A stretch of DNA of 14,516 nt from JBDTRY01 sp039931435 (GTDB lineage Bacteria > Acidobacteriota > Thermoanaerobaculia > Gp7-AA8), in assembly GCA_039931435.1 (NCBI GenBank), contig JBDTRY010000081.1, positions 1 through 14,516 of the forward strand, in the 5' to 3' direction. Both the position numbers and the translations under genes were made by a program. Below, piece after piece: positions 13,901 to 14,516 of the stretch. How positions within the stretch are numbered: the first letter of the stretch is position 1; every line of letters starts with the position of its first letter. The notes under the pieces are model-generated. The model was not told the DNA's origin, searched no databases, and was given only the letters and a program-made list of their open reading frames with translations.

Positions 13901-13983
13901 GCGAGCGAGCAATACCGCCGGTGCTGCGTCGTTGGCGTGAAGATGGCGGTGCGGCGCGTTCGGATACTGTGAATCTGCAAGCC

Positions 13984-14516
13984 TCAGGCGAGGGCCTGGT
14001 CGGCGGAGGAATTGCTTTTCGTGGGGGCTTTGCGGCGGAGGAGCGCGGCAGAGATCAGGGAGATGAGGAGGCCCACGGGCAGAGGTTCCATGATGGTGTA
14101 AGCCATGTTGATGAGGGGGTTCTGATAGAGCTGCTGGGAGTGCCGTATCGCGGCGACCTGCGCGGCGGTGGTCGCGGAGTCGAGGCCGGCGGACTGCCCC
14201 TTCTGGATTTGCGCAGCGAAGTAGCCGTCCATGAAGTGGGGCATGAAGTTGAAGTAGAGAATTTCCCACATGACCACGTAGCAGGCCGTGGTGATCAGCG
14301 TGATGAGGATTCCGCATGCCAGGGCGCGGCCGAAGGAGATCTGGCCGAGCAGGGTGTTGTCGCGGTAGCTGCGGATGCCTAAATAGATGAGCAGGAATGA
14401 CGCCACCATGATCGTGTAGCCGAGGACCATGCTGTGGCCTGTGCCGATCTTGTCGGCCAGCAGCAGCGAGCCGCCCATGAGGACGGAGATGATGAAGCCG
14501 GAGATGAGGCCGAAGG
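13984..14516 (-). CDS. DUF4199 membrane protein, 5' end outside window
   Basis: The frame stays open to the right edge of the window, so the start is not included; the ATG at 14478 is probably internal because the codons before it read FGLISGFIISVL, which continues the first helix. Four membrane segments are visible: FGLISGFIISVLMGGSLLLA, LGYTIMVASFLLIYLGIRSY, ACGILITLITTACYVVMWEI and a C-terminal PLPVGLLISLISAALLRR. Between the third and fourth lies a soluble loop rich in Gln and Ala. The motif LGIRSYRDNxxxGxISFGRA between helices 2 and 3 is typical of DUF4199 proteins (about 160-180 aa, function unknown), common in Bacteroidota and Acidobacteriota. About 176 residues are visible, so little is missing. 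It ends with a polar tail (KAPTKSNSSADQALA). Confidence 0.85.
   Translation of the reverse strand, partial: FGLISGFIISVLMGGSLLLADKIGTGHSMVLGYTIMVASFLLIYLGIRSYRDNTLLGQISFGRALACGILITLITTACYVVMWEILYFNFMPHFMDGYFAAQIQKGQSAGLDSATTAAQVAAIRHSQQLYQNPLINMAYTIMEPLPVGLLISLISAALLRRKAPTKSNSSADQALA

Larger units (their letters stand above)
13426..13983. other. 558-nt stretch without a confident gene
   Basis: No complete gene is recognised. Minus-strand frames contain coding-looking pieces that do not join in one frame: MIYDPGKGHSVFFRDPRLDI from 13800, SLVEELSGIPDGVVRSY near 13670-13620, and CSIDWYRDDGRVPDGAHTLR near 13617-13558, the last running to a TGA near 13477. They may be a decayed gene. Two hairpins are present, at 13502-13522 and 13888-13900. 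Confidence 0.4.

Noticed and set aside
1..14516. tRNA, rRNA, riboswitch or replication-origin signatures
   Set aside because: I saw no cloverleaf, rRNA-like, riboswitch-like or iteron-type sequence on either strand by eye.

Overview
The window is high-GC bacterial DNA. Two paralogous membrane Ser/Thr kinases with C-terminal PD40-type propellers, many DUF-family accessory proteins and many decayed gene fragments together suggest an Acidobacteriota-like soil or sediment organism. That assignment is inference from gene content; there is no rRNA or other taxonomic marker here.

Layout. 1-1900 (minus strand): a 105-aa hypothetical protein, a DUF4256 protein and a secreted YCII-domain protein, with hairpins in the gaps. 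2188-4887 (plus): kinase 1, divergent from the YCII gene, behind a short leader. 4888-5719: a gene-free stretch holding a roughly 200-bp dispersed element (copy A) and several copies of a GAAGCTCCGTCCCC motif. 5720-6490: a frameshifted DUF4386 membrane-protein gene, with a probable DoxX-like fragment on the other strand. 6498-6954 (minus): an overlapping antitoxin-toxin pair behind a candidate operator. 7132-7799 (minus): the last ~75 codons of rarA and the middle of a dihydrofolate-reductase-family gene, separated exactly by copy B of the element. 7873-10269 (minus): a 798-aa exported HEXXH protein, probably a zinc metallopeptidase. 10270-10749: an intergenic gap with a decayed RAYT/IS200-like transposase fragment and a consensus -10 box. 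10750-13425 (plus): kinase 2. 13426-13983: no confident gene. 13984-14516 (minus): a DUF4199 membrane protein cut by the window edge.

How it fits together. The kinases are a receptor-like pair: cytoplasmic kinase, one membrane helix, extracytoplasmic propeller. The exported HEXXH protein lies between them and is divergent from kinase 2. A sensing or regulatory link among them is possible, but only proximity supports it. The rest is an accessory region shaped by repeats, deletion and gene decay. Its most interesting feature is the repeat family with inverted ends, one copy of which joins two truncated genes. A RAYT-type transposase remnant lies about 3 kb from that copy.
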